Shown here piece after piece: positions 51,601 to 63,111 of a stretch of DNA of 64,000 nucleotides (its first letter is position 1; the number at the start of each line of letters is the position of its first letter). Below the pieces are notes generated by a model that saw nothing but the letters and a program-made list of their open reading frames with translations, did not search any database and had not been told where the DNA came from. Source of the stretch: Prostheceraeus crozeri (lineage: Eukaryota > Platyhelminthes > Polycladida > Euryleptidae); assembly GCA_907163375.1 (NCBI GenBank), contig CAJQUW010006319.1:62001-126000 (forward strand), read 5' to 3'. A program made the position numbers and the translations under genes.

Positions 51601-52036
51601 AAGGTATTGGCAAACCTGGGATGTTTTGGGCTGTAGAGCGAAAACGAAGCATCCGATGGGAAAATGGAGAGCAGATTCGGATTCAGAGTCAAATTCTATG
51701 TCGGCATGGCAAGTTTGGAAGCCATGGCAGAGGAAAAATGATTTCCTAAAACAACCCTAACCCTAGCCCTAATCCCAAACCTAACCCCAGCCCTACCCAC
51801 AATAACCCTAACCCTAGCCCTAACCACAACCCTAGCCCTAACCCTAACCACAACAACGCCAAACCTAACACTAACCCTAACCAAAATGACCCTAGCCCTA
51901 ACCCCAACCCAAACCCTAACCACAACAACCCTAACCCTTACCTCAACCACAATAACCCTAATCCCAACCACAATAACCCTAGCCCTAACACTAACTCTAA
52001 CAACAGTAACCCTAACCCTAGCCCTAACCCTAGAGA
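48648..52036 (+). repeat. Diverged island of units with little HOR order (10 units)
   Basis: Units are about 377, 287, 215, 362, 242, 503, 377, 293, 299 and 434 bp. Several boundaries have decayed: tttaacggcg (50131), gttagcggcg (50634) and a ggtattgg form (51603). Blocks carry private changes such as gtttcgggctg (49549) and gatgtcttaggctg (49906). I find no second copy of this succession in the window. Some units at 48648 and 50634-51303 resemble HOR B tails. This may be older, less homogenised array material between two active domains. Confidence 0.82.
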
Positions 52037-53827
52037 GTTAACGGCGAACTTGGGATGTTTTGGGCCACATATAGAAGACGAAGCATCGGATGGGAAAACG
52101 GAGGGCAGATTCGGATTCAGAGTCAAATTCTATGTTGGCTTGGCAAATTTGAAGGCAATGGGAGAGGAAATTTTTTCCTAAAATAACCCTAACCACAATG
52201 ACCCCAACCCTAGCCCTAACCCCAACCATAACCCCAACCCTAACCCTAACCCTATCCACAATAACCCTAGCCCCAACCCTAACCCTAACCACTACCCTAA
52301 CCACAATAACCCTAACCCTAGCCCTAACCCAAACCACAATAACCCTAACCACAACCCTAGCCCTAACCCTAACCACAACAACGCCAAACCTAACACTAAC
52401 CCTAACCAAAATGACCCTAGCCCTAACCCCAACCCTAACCCTAACCACAACAACCCTAACCCTTACCTCAACCACAATAACCCTAACCCCAACCACAATA
52501 ACCCTAGCCCTAACACTAACTCTAACAACAGTAACCCTAACCCTAGCCCTAACCCTAGAGAGTTAACGGCGAACTTGGGATGTTTTGGGCCACAGAGCGA
52601 AGACGAAGCATCGGATGGGAAAACGGAGGGCAGATTCGGATTCAGAGTCAAATTCTATATCGGCATGGCAAATTTGAAAGCCATGGGAGAGGAAATTTTT
52701 TTTCCTAAAATAACCCTAACCACAATAACCCTAACCCTAACTCCAAACCTAATTCTAACCCTAGCCCCAACCCTAAACACAATAACCCTAACCCTAACAC
52801 TAACCACAACAACCTTAACCCTAACCACAATTACCCTAACCAAAATAACCCTAATTCTAGAGATTTAACGGCGAACCTGGGATGTTTTGGTCTGTAGAGC
52901 GAAAACGAAGCATCCGATGGGAAAACGGAGGGCAGATTCGGATTGAGAGTCAAATTCTATATCGGCATGGCAAATTTGAAAGCCATGGGAGAGGAAATTT
53001 TTTTTCCTAAAATAACCCTAACCACAATAACCCTAACCCTAGACCTAACCCTAGCCCTAACTCCAACCCTAATCCTAACCCTTGCCCCAACCCTAACCAC
53101 AATAACCCTAACCCAAACCCTAACCACAATAACCCTAACCCTAACCACAACAACCCTAGTCCTAGCCACACTAACCCTAACCCTAAACCTAACCCTAACC
53201 ACAATAATTCTAACCCTAACCCTAGAGAGTTAACGGCGAACTTGGGATGTTTTGGGCCACAGAGCGAAGACGAAGCATCGGATGGGAAAACGGAGGGCAG
53301 ATTCGGATTCAGAGTCAAATTTCTATATCGGCATGGCAAATTTGAAAGCCATGGGAGAGGAAATTTTTTTTCCTAAAATAACCCTAACCACAATAACCCT
53401 AACCCTAACTCCAAACCTAATTCTAACCCTAGCCCCAACCCTAACCACAATAACCCTAACCCTAACCACAATTACCCTAACCAAAATAACCCTAATTCTA
53501 GAGAGTTAACGGCGAACCTGGGATGTTTTGGTCTGTAGAGCGAAAACGAAGCATCCGATGGGAAAACGGAGGGCAGATTCGGATTGAGAGTCAAATTCTA
53601 TATCGGCATGGCAAATTTGAAAGCCATGGGAGAGGAAATTTTTTTTCCTAAAATAACCCTAACCACAATAACCCTAACCCTAGACCTAACCCTAGCCCTA
53701 ACTCCAACCCTAATCCTAACCCTTGCCCCAACCCTAACCACAATAACCCTAACCCAAACCCTAACCAAAATAACCCTAACCCTAAACCTAACCCTAACCA
53801 CAATAATTCTAACCCTAACCCTAGAGA
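52037..53827 (+). repeat. HOR G, copy 1 (5 units, ~1.79 kb)
   Basis: Units are about 525, 302, 365, 276 and 323 bp. A distinct block subtype appears here, with gggccacagagcgaagacg in place of gggctgtagagcgaaaacg (52562, 53229, 54365), or gggccacatatagaagacg in the first unit (52037). Tails are long and contain ccactacccta and cgccaaacc modules. The 525 bp unit recurs at 53828 with a 12 bp longer tail. Confidence 0.87.
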
Positions 53828-55191
53828 GTTAACGGCGAATTTCGGATGTTTTGGGCTGTAGAGCGAAAACGAAGCATCCGATTGGAAAACGGAGGGCAGA
53901 TTCGGATTGAGAGTCAAATTCTTTATCGGCATGGCAAATTTGAAAGCCATTGCAGAGGAAATTTTTTCCTAAAATAACCCTAACCACAATGACCCCAACC
54001 CTAGCCCTAACCCCAACCATAACCCCAACCATAACCCCAACCCTAACCCTAACCCTATCCACAATAACCCTAGCCCCAACCCTAACCCTAACCACTACCC
54101 TAACCACAATAACCCTAACCCTAGCCCTAACCCAAACCACAATAACCCTAACCACAACCCTAGCCCTAACCCTAACCACAACAACGCCAAACCTAACACT
54201 AACCCTAACCAAAATGACCCTAGCCCTAACCCCAACCCTAACCCTAACCACAACAACCCTAAACCTTACCTCAACCACAATAACCCTAACCCCAACCACA
54301 ATAACCCTAGCCCTAACACTAACTCTAACAACAGTAACCCTAACCCTAGCCCTAACCCTAGAGAGTTAACGGCGAACTTGGGATGTTTTGGGCCACAGAG
54401 CGAAGACGAAGCATCGGATGGGAAAACGGAGGGCAGATTCGGATTCAGAGTCAAATTCTATATCGGCATGGCAAATTTGAAAGCCATGGGAGAGGAAATT
54501 TTTTTTCCTAAAATAACCCTAACCACAATAACCCTAACCCTAACTCCAAACCTAATTCTAACCCTAGCGCCAACCCTAACCACAATAACCCTAACCCTAA
54601 CACTAACCACAACAACCTTAACCCTAACCACAATTACCCTAACCCTAGACCTAACCCTAGCCCTAACTCCAACCCTAATCCTAACCCTTGCCCCAACCCT
54701 AACCACAATAACCCTAACCCAAACCCTAACCACAATAACCCTAACCCTAACCACAACAACCCTAGTCCTAGCCACACTAACCCTAACCCTAAACCTAACC
54801 CTAACCACAATAATTCTAACCCTAACCCTAGAGAGTTAACGGCGAATTTCGGATGTTTTGGGCTGTAGAGCGAAAACGAAGCATCCGATTGGAAAACGGA
54901 GGGCAGATTCGGATTGAGAGTCAAATTCTTTATCGGCATGGCAAATTTGAAAGCCATTGCAGAGGAAATTTTTTCCTAAAATAACCCTAACCACAATGAC
55001 CCCAACCTTAGCCCTAACCCCAACCATAACCCCAACCCTAACCCTAACCCTATCCACAATAACCCTAGCCCGAACCCTAACCACAATATCCCTAACCCTA
55101 ACCCCTATCCTAACCACAATAATCCTAACCATTGTCCTAACCCTAACCACAATTACCCTAACCCTAGCCACAATAACACTAACCCTAGAAA
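53828..55191 (+). repeat. HOR G, copy 2 (contracted to 3 units)
   Basis: Units are about 537, 470 and 357 bp. The 537 bp unit is the longest in the window and is homologous to 52037-52561, with an extra ccataaccccaa module. The 470 bp unit (54365-54834) is a fusion of the 302 bp and 365 bp unit types, joined in the tail at about 54637-54648, where both share taaccctaacc. One block is therefore missing between them. Confidence 0.87.
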
Positions 55192-56439
55192 GTTAATGGC
55201 AAACTTGGGGTGTTTTGGGCTGTAGAGCGAAAACGAAGCATCCGATGGGAAAAATGGAGAGCAGATTCGGATTCAGAGTCAAATTCTATGTCGGCATGGG
55301 AAGTTTGAAAGCCATGGCCTAGGAAAAATGTTTTCCTAAAAGAACCCTAACCACAATAACCCTAACCCTAGCCCTAATCCCAAACCTAACCCTAGCCCTA
55401 CCCACAATAACCCTAGCCCCAACCCTAACCCTAACCACAAAACCCTAACCACAATAACCCTAACCCTAGCCCTAACCCAAACCACAATAACCCTAACCAC
55501 AACCCTAGCCCTAACCCTAACCACAACAACCCCAACCCTAACACTAACCCTAACCGCAATGACCCTAGCCCTAACCCCAACCCTAAACCTATACACAACA
55601 ACCCTAACCCTAACCTCAACCACAATAACCCTACCCCTAACCACAATAACCCTAGCCCTAACACCAACTCTAACAACAGTAACCCTAACCCTAGCCCTAA
55701 CCCTAGAGAGTTAACGGCGAACTTGGGATGTATTGGGCTGTAGAGCGAAGACGAAGCATCCGATGGGAAAACGGAGGGCAGATTCGGATTGAGAGTCAAA
55801 TTCTATATCGGCATGGCAAATTTGAAAGCCATGGGAGATGAAATTTTTTTTCGTAAAATAACCCTAACCACAATAACCCTAACCCTAAAACCTAACCCTA
55901 GACCTAACCCTAGCCCTAACTCCAACCCTAATCCTAACCCTAGCCCAAACCCTAACCACAGTAACCCTAACCCTAACCCAAACCCTAACCACAATAACAC
56001 TAACCCTAACCACAACAACCCTAGCCCAAGCCACAATAACCCTAACCCTAAACTTAACCCTAACCACAATAATTCTAACCCTAACCCTAGAGAGTTAACG
56101 GCGAATTTGGGATTTTTTTGGCTGTAGAGCGAAAACGAAGCATCCGATGGGAAAACGGAGGGCAGATTCGGATTGAGAGTCAAATTCTATATCGGCATGG
56201 CAAATTTGAAAGCCATTGCAGAGGAAATTTTTTTCCTAAAATAACCCTAACCACAATGACCCTAACCCTAGCCCCAACCCCAACCCTAACCCTACCCACA
56301 ATAACCCTAGCCCCAACCCTAACCACAATATCCCTAACCGTAACCCCTACCCTAACCACAATAACCCTAACCATAGTCCTAAGCCTCACCACAATTACCC
56401 TAACCCTAGCCACAATAATCCTAACCCTAACCCTAGAAA
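55192..56439 (+). repeat. Right domain, units with very long tails (3 units)
   Basis: Units are about 518, 384 and 346 bp. The 518 bp unit has a block with gcctaggaaaaatgttttcc in the A/T region and a tail rich in ccacaaccctagccc and ctatacacaacaa modules. A shorter homologue (439 bp) lies at 58961-59399, preceded in both places by the 345-357 bp unit. Confidence 0.82.
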
Positions 56440-57679
56440 GTTAATGTTAAACTTGGGGTGTTTTGGGCTGTAGAGCGAAAACCAAGCATCCGATGGGAAC
56501 ACGGAGGGCAGATTCGGATTCAGAGTGAAATTCTATATCGGCATGGTAAATTTGAAAGCCTTGGGAGAGGAAATTTTTTTTCCTAAAATAACCCCATCCT
56601 AACCCTAAGCCTAACCCTAGCCCCAACGACAACCCTAACCCTAGCCACGAAAACCCTAACCCTAACCACAACAACCTTAACCCTAACCCTATCCACAATA
56701 ACCCCAGCCCTAGAGAGTTAACGGCGAACTTGGGATGTTTTGGGCTGTAGAGCGAAAATGAAGCATCGGATGGGAAAACGGAGGGCAGATTCGGATTCAG
56801 AGTCAAATTCTATATCGGCATGGTAAATTTGAAAGCCATGGGAGAGGGAGATTTTTTTTCCTAAATAACCCTAACCCTAACCACAATAACCCTAGCCACA
56901 ACAACCTTAACCCTAACCCCAACCCTAACCAAAATAAACCTAACCCTAATTCTAGAGAGTTAACGGCGAATTTGGGATGTTTTATGCTGTACAGCAAAAA
57001 CGAAGCATCCGATGGGAAAACGGAGGGCAGATTCGGATTGAGAGCCAAATTCTATATCGGCATGGTAAATTTGACAGCCATGGGAGAGGAAAATATTTCT
57101 CCCAAAATAACCCTAACCCTAGCCTTAACCCTACCCATAACCACAATAACCCTAACCCCAACCGCAATAACCCTAGCCGTAACCGCAACAACCTTAACCC
57201 TAACCCCAACCCTAACCAAAATAACCCTAACACTAATTCTAGAGAGTTAACGGCGAACCTGGGATGTTTTGGGCTGTAGAGCGAAAACGAAGCATCCGAT
57301 GGGAAAACGGAGGGCAGATTCGGATTGAGAGTCAAATTCCATATCGGCTTGGCAAATTTGAAAGCCATTGGAGAGGAAATTTTTTTTCCTAAAATAACCC
57401 TAACCACAATGACCCTAACCCTAGCCCTAACCCCAACCCTAACCCTAACCCTACCCACAATAACCCTAGCCCCAACCCTAACCCTACCCACAACAACCCT
57501 AGCTCCAACCCTAACCCTAACCACAATATCCCTAACCCTAACCCCTACCCAAACCACAATAACCCTAACCCTAGTCCTAACCCTAACCACAATTACCCTA
57601 ACCCTAGCCACAATAACCCTAACCCTAACCACAACAACCTTAACCCTAACCCTATCCACAATAACCCAAGCCCTAGAGA
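56440..57679 (+). repeat. Right domain, four-unit segment repeated at 62836-64000
   Basis: Units are about 277, 242, 287 and 434 bp. The same order (276, 241, 287 and the start of the 434 type) is found from 62836 to the end of the window, about 6395 bp downstream. The 287 bp unit has the diagnostic block start gatgttttatgctgtacagc. The 434 bp unit has a tail combining CCCTAC, ccacaacaa and ccaaaccac modules. Confidence 0.87.
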
Positions 57680-59717
57680 GTTAATGGCGAACTTAGGATG
57701 TTTTGGGCTGTAGAGCGAAAACGAAGGATCCGATGGGAAAACGGAGGGCAGATTCGGATTCAGAGTGAAATTCTATATCGGCATTGTAAATTTGAAAGCC
57801 GTGGGAGAGGAAATTTTTTTCCTAAAATAACCCCACCCTAACCCTAGCCCTACCCCTAACCCTAACCCTAGCCCTAGCCCCAACCCCAACCCTAGCCACA
57901 ATAACCCTAACCCTAACCACAACAATCTTAACCCTAACCCTATCCACAATAACCCCAGCCCTAGAGAGTTAACGGCGAATATGGGATGTTTTTGGCTGTA
58001 GAGCTAAAATGAAGCATCGGATGGGAAAACGGAGGGCAGATTCGGATTCAGAGTCAAATTCTATATCGGCATGGTAAATTTGAAAGCCATGGCAGAGGGA
58101 AATTTTTTTCCTAAAATAACCCTAACCCTAACCACAATAACCCCAGCCACAACAACCTTAACCCTAACCAAAATAAACCTAACCCTAATTCTAGAGAGTT
58201 AACGGCGAACCTGGGATGTTTTGGGCTGTAGAGCGAAAACGAAGCATCCGATGGGAAAACGGAGGGCAGATCCGGATTGAGAGTCAAATTCAATATCGGC
58301 ATGGTAAATTTGAAAGCCATGGGAGAGGAAAAATTTTTTCCTAAAATAACCCTAACCACAATAACCCTAACCCTAGACCTAACCCTAGCCATAACCCAAC
58401 CCTAACCCTAGCCCTAACCCTAACCACAATAACCCTAACCCTAACCCAATTCCTAACCACAATAACCATAACCCTAGACCTAACCCTAGCCCTAACTCCA
58501 AACCTAATCCTAACCCTAGCCCTAACCCTAACCACAATAACCCTAACCCTAACACTAACCACAACAACCTTAACCCTAACCACAATTACCCTAACCCTAA
58601 CCCTAATTCTAGAGAGTTAACGGCGAACCTGGGATGTTTTGGGCTGTAGAGCGAAAACGAAGCATCCGATGGGAAAACGGAGGGCAGATTCGGATTGAGA
58701 GTCAAATTCTATATCGGCATGGCAAATTTGAAAGCCATTGCAGAGGAAACTTTTTCCTAAAATAACCCTAACCACAATGACCTCAACCCTAACCTCAACC
58801 CCAACCCTAACCCTAACCCTACCCACAATAACCCTAGACCGAACCCTAACCACAATATCCCTAACCCTAACCCCTATCCTAACCACAATAATCCTAACCA
58901 TTGTCCTAACCCTAACCACAATTACCCTAACCCTAGCCACAATAACCCTAACCCTAGAAAGTTAATGGCAAACTTGGGGTGTTTTGGGCTGTAGAGCGAA
59001 AACGAAGCATCCGATGGGAAAATGGAGAGCAGATTCGGATTCAGAGTCAAATTCTATGTCGGCATGGAAAGTTTGAAAGCCATGGCCTAGGAAAAATGTT
59101 TTCCTAAAATAACCCTAACCACAATAACCCTAACCCTAGCCCTAATCCCAAACCTAACCCTAGCCCTACCCACAATAACCCTAACCACAAAACCCTAACC
59201 ACAATAACCCCAACCCTAGCCCTAACCAAAACCACAATAACCCTAACCACAACCCTAGCCCTAACCCCAACCCTAACCCTATACACAACAACCCTAACCC
59301 TAACCTCAACCACAATAACCCTAACCCTAACCACAATAACCCTAGCCCTAACACCAACTCTAACAACAGTAACCCTAACCCTAGCCCTAACCCTAGAGAG
59401 TTAACGGCGAACTTGGGATGTTTTTGGGCCGTAGAGCGAAGACGAAGCATCGGATGGGAAAACGGAGGGCAGATTTGGATTCAGAGTCAAATTCTATATC
59501 GGCATGGCAAATTTGAAAGCCATGGAAGAGGAAATTTTTTTTCCTAAAATAACCCTAACCACAATAACCCTAACCCTAGACCTAACCCTAGCCCTAACTC
59601 CAAACCTAATTCTAACCCTAGCCCCAACCCTAACCACAATAACCCTAACCCTAACACTAACCACAACAACCTTAACGCTAACCACAATTACCCTAACCCT
59701 AACCCTAATTCTAGAGA
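57680..59717 (+). repeat. Right domain, mixed units (6 units)
   Basis: Units are about 288, 230, 418, 345, 439 and 318 bp. The pair at 58616-59399 corresponds to 54835-55709, with a tail shortened by about 80 bp in the second member. The others are related to neighbouring units but do not repeat as a block in this window. Confidence 0.8.
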
Positions 59718-61417
59718 GTTAACGGCGAACCTGGGATGTTTTGGGCTGTAGAGCGAAAACGAAGCATCCGATGGGAAAACGGAGGGCAGATTCGGATTGA
59801 GAGTCAAATTCTATATCGGCATGGTAAATTTGAAAGCCATGGGAGAGGAAAATTTTTTTCCTAAAATAACCCTAACCACGATTACCCTAACCCTAGACCT
59901 AACCCTAGCCATAACCCAACCCTAACCCTACCCCCAACCCTAACCACAATAACCCTAACCCTAAACCTAACCCTAACCACAATAATTCTAACCCTAACCC
60001 TAGAGAGTTAACGGCGAATTTCGGATGTTTTGGGCTGTAGAGCGAAAACGAAGCATCCGATTGGAAAACGGAGGGCAGATTCGGATTGAGAGTCAAATTC
60101 TATATCGGCATGGCAAATTTGAAAGCCATTGCAGAGGAAATTTTTTCCTAAAATAACCCTAACCACAATGACCCTAACCCTAGCCACAAAAACCCTAACC
60201 CTAACCACAACAACCTTAACCCTAACCCTATCCACAATAACCCCAGCCCCAGAGAGTTAACGGCGAACTTGGAATGTTTTGGGCTGTAGAGCGAAAATGA
60301 AGCATCGGATGGGAAAACGGAGGGCAGATTCGGATTCAGAGTCAAATTCTATATCGGCATGGTAAATTTGAAAGCCATGGGAGAGGGAGATTTTTTTCCT
60401 AAATAACCCTAACCCTAACCACAATAACCCTAGCCACAACAACCTTAACCCTAACCCCAACCCTAACCAAAATAAACCTAACCCTAATTCTAGAGAGTTA
60501 ACGGCGAATTTGGGATGTTTTATGCTGTACAGCAAAAATGAAGCATCCGATGGGAAAACGGAGGGCAGATTCGGATTGAGAGCCAAATTCTATATCGGCA
60601 TGGTAAATTTGACAGCCATGGGAGAGGAAAATATTTCTCCCAAAATAACCCTAACCCTAGCCTTAACCCTACCCATAACCACAATAACCCTAACCCCAAC
60701 CGCAATAACCCTAGCCGTAACCGCAACAACCTTAACCCTAACCCCAACCCTAACCAAAATAACCCTAACACTAATTCTAGAGAGTTAACGGCGAACCTGG
60801 GATGTTTTGGGCTGTAGAGCGAAAACGAAGCATCCGATGGGAAAACGGAGGGCAGATTCGGATTGAGAGTCAAATTCTATATCGGCATGGCAAATTTGAA
60901 AGCCATTGCAGAGGAAATTTTTTTCCTAAAATAACCCTAACCACAATGACCCTAACCCTAGCCCCAACCCCAACCCTAACCCTAACCACAATAACCCTAG
61001 CCCTAGCCCTAACCACAATAACCCCAACCCTAACTCCACCTCTAACCCTAACCACAATAACCCTAACCCTAGTCCTAACCCTAACCACAATAACCCTACC
61101 CTAACCCTAACCACAATAACCCTAACCCTAACCCTAGAAAGTTAATGTTAAACTTGGGGTGTTTTGGGCTGTAGAGCGAAAACCAAGCATCCGATGGGAA
61201 CACGGAGGGCAGATTCGGATTCAGAGTGAAATTCTATATCGGCATGGTAAATTTGAAAGCCGTGGGAGAGGAAATTTTTTTTCCTAAAATAACCCCACCC
61301 TAACCCTAAGCCTAACCCTAGCCCCAACGACAACCCTAACCCTAGCCACAAAAACCCTAACCCTAACCACAACAACCTTAACCCTAACCCTATCCACAAT
61401 AACCCCAGCCCTAGAGA
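59718..61417 (+). repeat. HOR H, copy 1 (6 units, 1.70 kb)
   Basis: Units are about 289, 249, 241, 287, 357 and 277 bp. The next copy begins exactly 1700 bp downstream with the same series. It includes the block subtype gatgttttatgctgtacagc (60497). Its 357 bp unit differs from copy 2 in the tail (61000-61120), while the other units look almost identical. Confidence 0.92.
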
Positions 61418-63111
61418 GTTAACGGCGAACTTGGGATGTTTTGGGCTGTAGAGCGAAAATGAAGCATCCGATGGGAAAACGGAGGGCAGATTCGGATTGA
61501 GAGTCAAATTCTATATCGGCATGGTAAATTTGAAAGCCATGGGAGAGGAAAATTTTTTTCCTAAAATAACCCTAACCACGATTACCCTAACCCTAGACCT
61601 AACCCTAGCCATAACCCAACCCTAACCCTACCCCCAACCCTAACCACAATAACCCTAACCCTAAACCTAACCCTAACCACAATAACCCTAACCCTAACCC
61701 TAGAGAGTTAACGGCGAAGTTGGGATGTTTTGGGCTGTAGAGCGAAAACGAAGCATCCGATTGGAAAACGGAGGGCAGATTCGGATTGAGAGTCAAATTC
61801 TATATCGGCATGGCAAATTTGAAAGCCATTGCAGAGGAAATTTTTTCCTAAAATAACCCTAACCACAATGACCCTAACCCTAGCCACAAAAACACTAACC
61901 CTAACCACAACAACCTTAACCCTAACCCTATCCACAATAACCCCAGCCCCAGAGAGTTAACGGCGAACTTGGAATGTTTTGGGCTGTAGAGCGAAAATGA
62001 AGCATCGGATGGGAAAACGGAGGGCAGATTCGGATTCAGAGTCAAATTCTATATCGGCATGGTAAATTTGAAAGCCATGGGAGAGGGAGATTTTTTTCCT
62101 AAATAACCCTAACCCTAACCACAATAACCCTAGCCACAACAACCTTAACCCTAACCCCAACCCTAACCAAAATAAACCTAACCCTAATTCTAGAGAGTTA
62201 ACGGCGAATTTGGGATGTTTTATGCTGTACAGCAAAAATGAAGCATCCGATGGGAAAACGGAGGGCAGATTCGGATTGAGAGCCAAATTCTATATCGGCA
62301 TGGTAAATTTGACAGCCATGGGAGAGGAAAATATTTCTCCCAAAATAACCCTAACCCTAGCCTTAACCCTACCCATAACCACAATAACCCTAACCCCAAC
62401 CGCAATAACCCTAGCCGTAACCGCAACAACCTTAACCCTAACCCCAACCCTAACCAAAATAACCCTAACACTAATTCTAGAGAGTTAACGGCGAACCTGG
62501 GATGTTTTGGGCTGTAGAGCGAAAACGAAGCATCCGATGGGAAAACGGAGGGCAGATTCGGATTGAGAGTCAAATTCTATATCGGCATGGCAAATTTGAA
62601 AGCCATTGCAGAGGAAATTTTTTTCCTAAAATAACCCTAACCACAATGACCCTAACCCTAGCCCTAACCCCAACCCTAACCCTAACCCTACCCACAATAA
62701 CCCTAGCCCCAACCCTAACCACAATATCCCTAACCGTAACCCCTACCCTAACCACAATAACCCTAACCATAGTCCTAAGCCTCACCACAATTACCCTAAC
62801 CCTAGCCACAATAATCCTAACCCTAACCCTAGAAAGTTAATGTTAAACTTGGGGTGTTTTGGGCTGTAGAGCGAAAACGAAGCATCCGATGGGAAAACGG
62901 AGGGCAGATTCGGATTCAGAGTCAAATTCTATATCGGCATGGTAAATTTGAAAGCCGTGGGAGAGGAAATTTTTTTCCTAAAATAACCCCACCCTAACCC
63001 TAAGCCTAACCCTAGCCCCAACGACAACCCTAACCCTAGCCACAAAAACCCTAACCCTAACCACAACAACCCTAACCCTAACCCTATCCACAATAACCCC
63101 AGCCCTAGAGA
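61418..63111 (+). repeat. HOR H, copy 2 (6 units, ~1.69 kb)
   Basis: Units are about 289, 249, 241, 287, 352 and 276 bp. The copy is nearly identical to copy 1 except in the fifth unit. That unit (62484-62835) instead carries the tail found at 56094-56439, including cctaagcctcaccac. This is a localised swap of tail type. Confidence 0.92.

Noticed and set aside
56982-57659. Longest open frame in the window (minus strand, 225 codons)
   Set aside because: It spans two blocks and two tails with repetitive RV, LG and LR composition, so it is a by-product of two units being in compatible register.
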